NCBI RefSeq assembly: GCF_001553785.1
Contig: NZ_LOJP01000001.1
Location: forward strand, 851,006-886,067
DNA from: Actinoplanes sp. TFC3
GTDB lineage: Bacteria > Actinomycetota > Actinomycetes > Mycobacteriales > Micromonosporaceae
Length of the DNA: 35,062 bases
Reading direction: 5' to 3'
Below are positions 33,584 through 35,062 of this stretch, one piece after another (the stretch's first letter is position 1; the number at the start of each line of letters is the position of its first letter). The notes under the pieces are model-generated. The model was not told where the DNA came from, searched no databases, and saw nothing but the letters and a program-made list of their open reading frames with translations. Made by a program: the position numbers and the translations under genes.

Positions 33584-35062
33584 GTGGACGAAACAGGGCA
33601 TTCCGGTGACGCGGGTACTGCGGAAGGTGGTATCGGTGCTGAGTCACGCGACCGCGCCCTGGTCAACGGCTGGTCCACCCGGGAGAGCCCATGGTCGAAC
33701 GCCGGTGCCGCGCTGGATCCCGATGGCGCCGAGGATCCCTCCTGGCGCCGCCCGGTGACCGAGGCGGGAAATGGCCGCTTCTCCATGCCGCCCCCTCCGC
33801 CCTCGTTCCAGCCCGCCCCGGGCCCGGAGGCCGGGGGCGTCACCCAGCCGTTGCCCGGTTCCACGCCGGAGTCGCCCGCCCCGCGCTCGACCACCTACGC
33901 CGCCGACGGCCCGGACGGCGCCCGCCCCGTCACCCGCGCGAACGGCCGCGACCTGCCCGGCAGCCGTGATCTCCCATCCGGCCACGATCCGGCGAACGGC
34001 CGTGACCTGCCGGGCCGCGACCTGTCGAACGGTCGTGATGTGGCGACCGGCCGGGACGTGGCGCCGGGGCAGGAGGTGCCCCCGGGAGCGGACGGCCCGC
34101 GTACCGGCAACGGCTCGGCGCCGCACTGGTCGGACAACCGGGCCCGCTATTCCGCCCTGCTCAACCACTTGTCACCCGGCAACGGTAACGGCCAGCAAGC
34201 CCGCCTGCCCGAGCCGGCGCCGCGCCCCGACCCGCTGTCGCCGGAGCTGCTGCACGGCGATGAGACCACCCAGGTACGTCCGGCGCCGACGCTCCCGGCG
34301 AGCGCTCCGCCGTACCCGTATGAGGGTGATCTTGATGACGCCCGGCGCCCCGCGGCCGCGCGGCGGGCCGACTGGCAGACCCCCACCGCCGACTCCGCGC
34401 GGCATGCGCGCGAGCACAACCCCGCCGAGTCGCGTTCCGGTGATCACAACGTGAGCCGTCCGTCGTACGATCCCTCCAGCTTCCCGCGCCGGCTGCCCTA
34501 CGAGCCGCCGCTACCGGGCTTCACCCGGTCCGGCGACCCCGGCACTGGATCCCGGCCCAGCGACCCCGGCATCGGCACCCGGTCCGGCGACCTCGGCCCC
34601 GCCAACCGCTCCGGCGATCCCGGACCCGGAAAAACGGGCGAGCAGAATTCTCCCGCTTTGCCGCAGCGCGTCCCGGCCCAGCCGGACGTGCCCACCGTCC
34701 CGGAGCCGCCGTCCGTGGAGCCCTCGGCCGAGACCCCCGCGCTGGCGCGGATTGCGACGCACCTGCGCCGTGATGACGCGTTGTCGAAGCAAGGCCGCCA
34801 GGATGGCTTCGACGTCAACGCCATCCTCGAGGCTGTCCGCGAGGTCGAAGGCGTCCGCGACGCCGCGCTGCGCACCACCCCGGCCGGCGCGCACAGCCTG
34901 CGCCTCGACCTGGCCGAGGGTGCCGACCCGGCCGAGGTGAGCCGGCAGGTGGCCCGGCTGCTGCAGGACCGGATGGGCCTGGACGCCGCGATGCAGGGAG
35001 CGATGCCGCTGGGTGGCGCGCCGGTTCCGCCCGCCCCGGCTCAGCGTTCGTCACCACCGGCC
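33584..35062 (+). CDS. Long disordered repeat protein, conserved C-terminal domain, truncated
   Basis: An open frame of 493 codons running off the right edge. The first 370 residues are low-complexity, rich in Pro, Gly, Arg and Asp. One block repeats NGRDLPG-like units (about 33942-34080) and another repeats RSGDPG units (about 34528-34640). A folded segment follows: ARIATHLRRDDA, GFDVNAILEAVREVEGVRD and SLRLDLAEGADPAEVSRQVA, an alpha/beta pattern not recognised. GTG at 33584 is preferred (GAGGAG six bases upstream); GTG at 33581 is the alternative. No signal peptide is seen. The function is unknown. Confidence 0.8.
   Translation, partial: MDETGHSGDAGTAEGGIGAESRDRALVNGWSTRESPWSNAGAALDPDGAEDPSWRRPVTEAGNGRFSMPPPPPSFQPAPGPEAGGVTQPLPGSTPESPAPRSTTYAADGPDGARPVTRANGRDLPGSRDLPSGHDPANGRDLPGRDLSNGRDVATGRDVAPGQEVPPGADGPRTGNGSAPHWSDNRARYSALLNHLSPGNGNGQQARLPEPAPRPDPLSPELLHGDETTQVRPAPTLPASAPPYPYEGDLDDARRPAAARRADWQTPTADSARHAREHNPAESRSGDHNVSRPSYDPSSFPRRLPYEPPLPGFTRSGDPGTGSRPSDPGIGTRSGDLGPANRSGDPGPGKTGEQNSPALPQRVPAQPDVPTVPEPPSVEPSAETPALARIATHLRRDDALSKQGRQDGFDVNAILEAVREVEGVRDAALRTTPAGAHSLRLDLAEGADPAEVSRQVARLLQDRMGLDAAMQGAMPLGGAPVPPAPAQRSSPPA

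Overview
The window reads as a chromosomal segment of a very GC-rich actinobacterium, most likely a member of the Micromonosporaceae (Actinoplanes-like). The grounds are the codon bias, the frequent GTG/TTG starts, the many starts that look leaderless, and actinobacterial families such as DUF3107, DUF3052, CsoR and an IdeR/DmdR-type iron box. No tRNA, rRNA, CRISPR array, prophage or transposase was seen. Family names come from reading motifs, not from searches. The first 116 bases form a long perfect inverted repeat inside a gene that runs off the edge, which looks like a fold-back at an assembly end.

Left part (1-11.1 kb): a truncated GT39-type membrane glycosyltransferase; a class I DAHP synthase preceded by a Trp/Tyr/Phe-rich leader peptide and an intrinsic terminator (a probable attenuator); a small hypothetical gene; an OmpR-type two-component system with a cluster of ACCTGTG motifs in front of it; a small possibly exported protein; a cytochrome P450 divergent from a TetR regulator that carries an extra thioredoxin-like domain; a DUF3592 membrane protein and a large exported glycosidase-like protein.

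Middle part (11.2-23.5 kb): a TPR protein and an Smr-domain protein; a zinc-ribbon protein; a tightly overlapping chain of receiver-PP2C phosphatase, CHASE3 histidine kinase, single-domain receiver, inositol-monophosphatase-like enzyme and SDR; a secreted coiled-coil protein; a membrane-fused spermidine-synthase-like protein; a Ser/Thr kinase with an extracellular CBM2-like domain; and a KtrA/KtrB potassium uptake pair on the opposite strand.

Right part (23.8-35.1 kb): a second SDR with a textbook leaderless promoter; a DUF3052-like protein with 22-bp tandem repeats at its 3' end; a RecQ-like helicase fused to a phosphoribosyltransferase-like domain, with two perfect DnaA boxes upstream; a copper module (CsoR, CopZ, membrane-anchored Met/His-rich protein); an iron-box-controlled heme oxygenase plus DUF2470 protein; a DEAD-box RNA helicase behind a shared bidirectional terminator; DUF3107; a TetR regulator; and a long disordered repeat-containing protein that runs off the right edge.

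Functional themes are envelope sensing (two membrane kinases, the CBM2 Ser/Thr kinase, secreted enzymes), metal handling (K+, Cu, heme iron) and nucleic-acid helicases. The best candidates for something new are the CBM2 kinase, the TetR-thioredoxin fusion beside an atypical P450, the RecQ-phosphoribosyltransferase fusion under DnaA boxes, and the aromatic leader-peptide attenuator.
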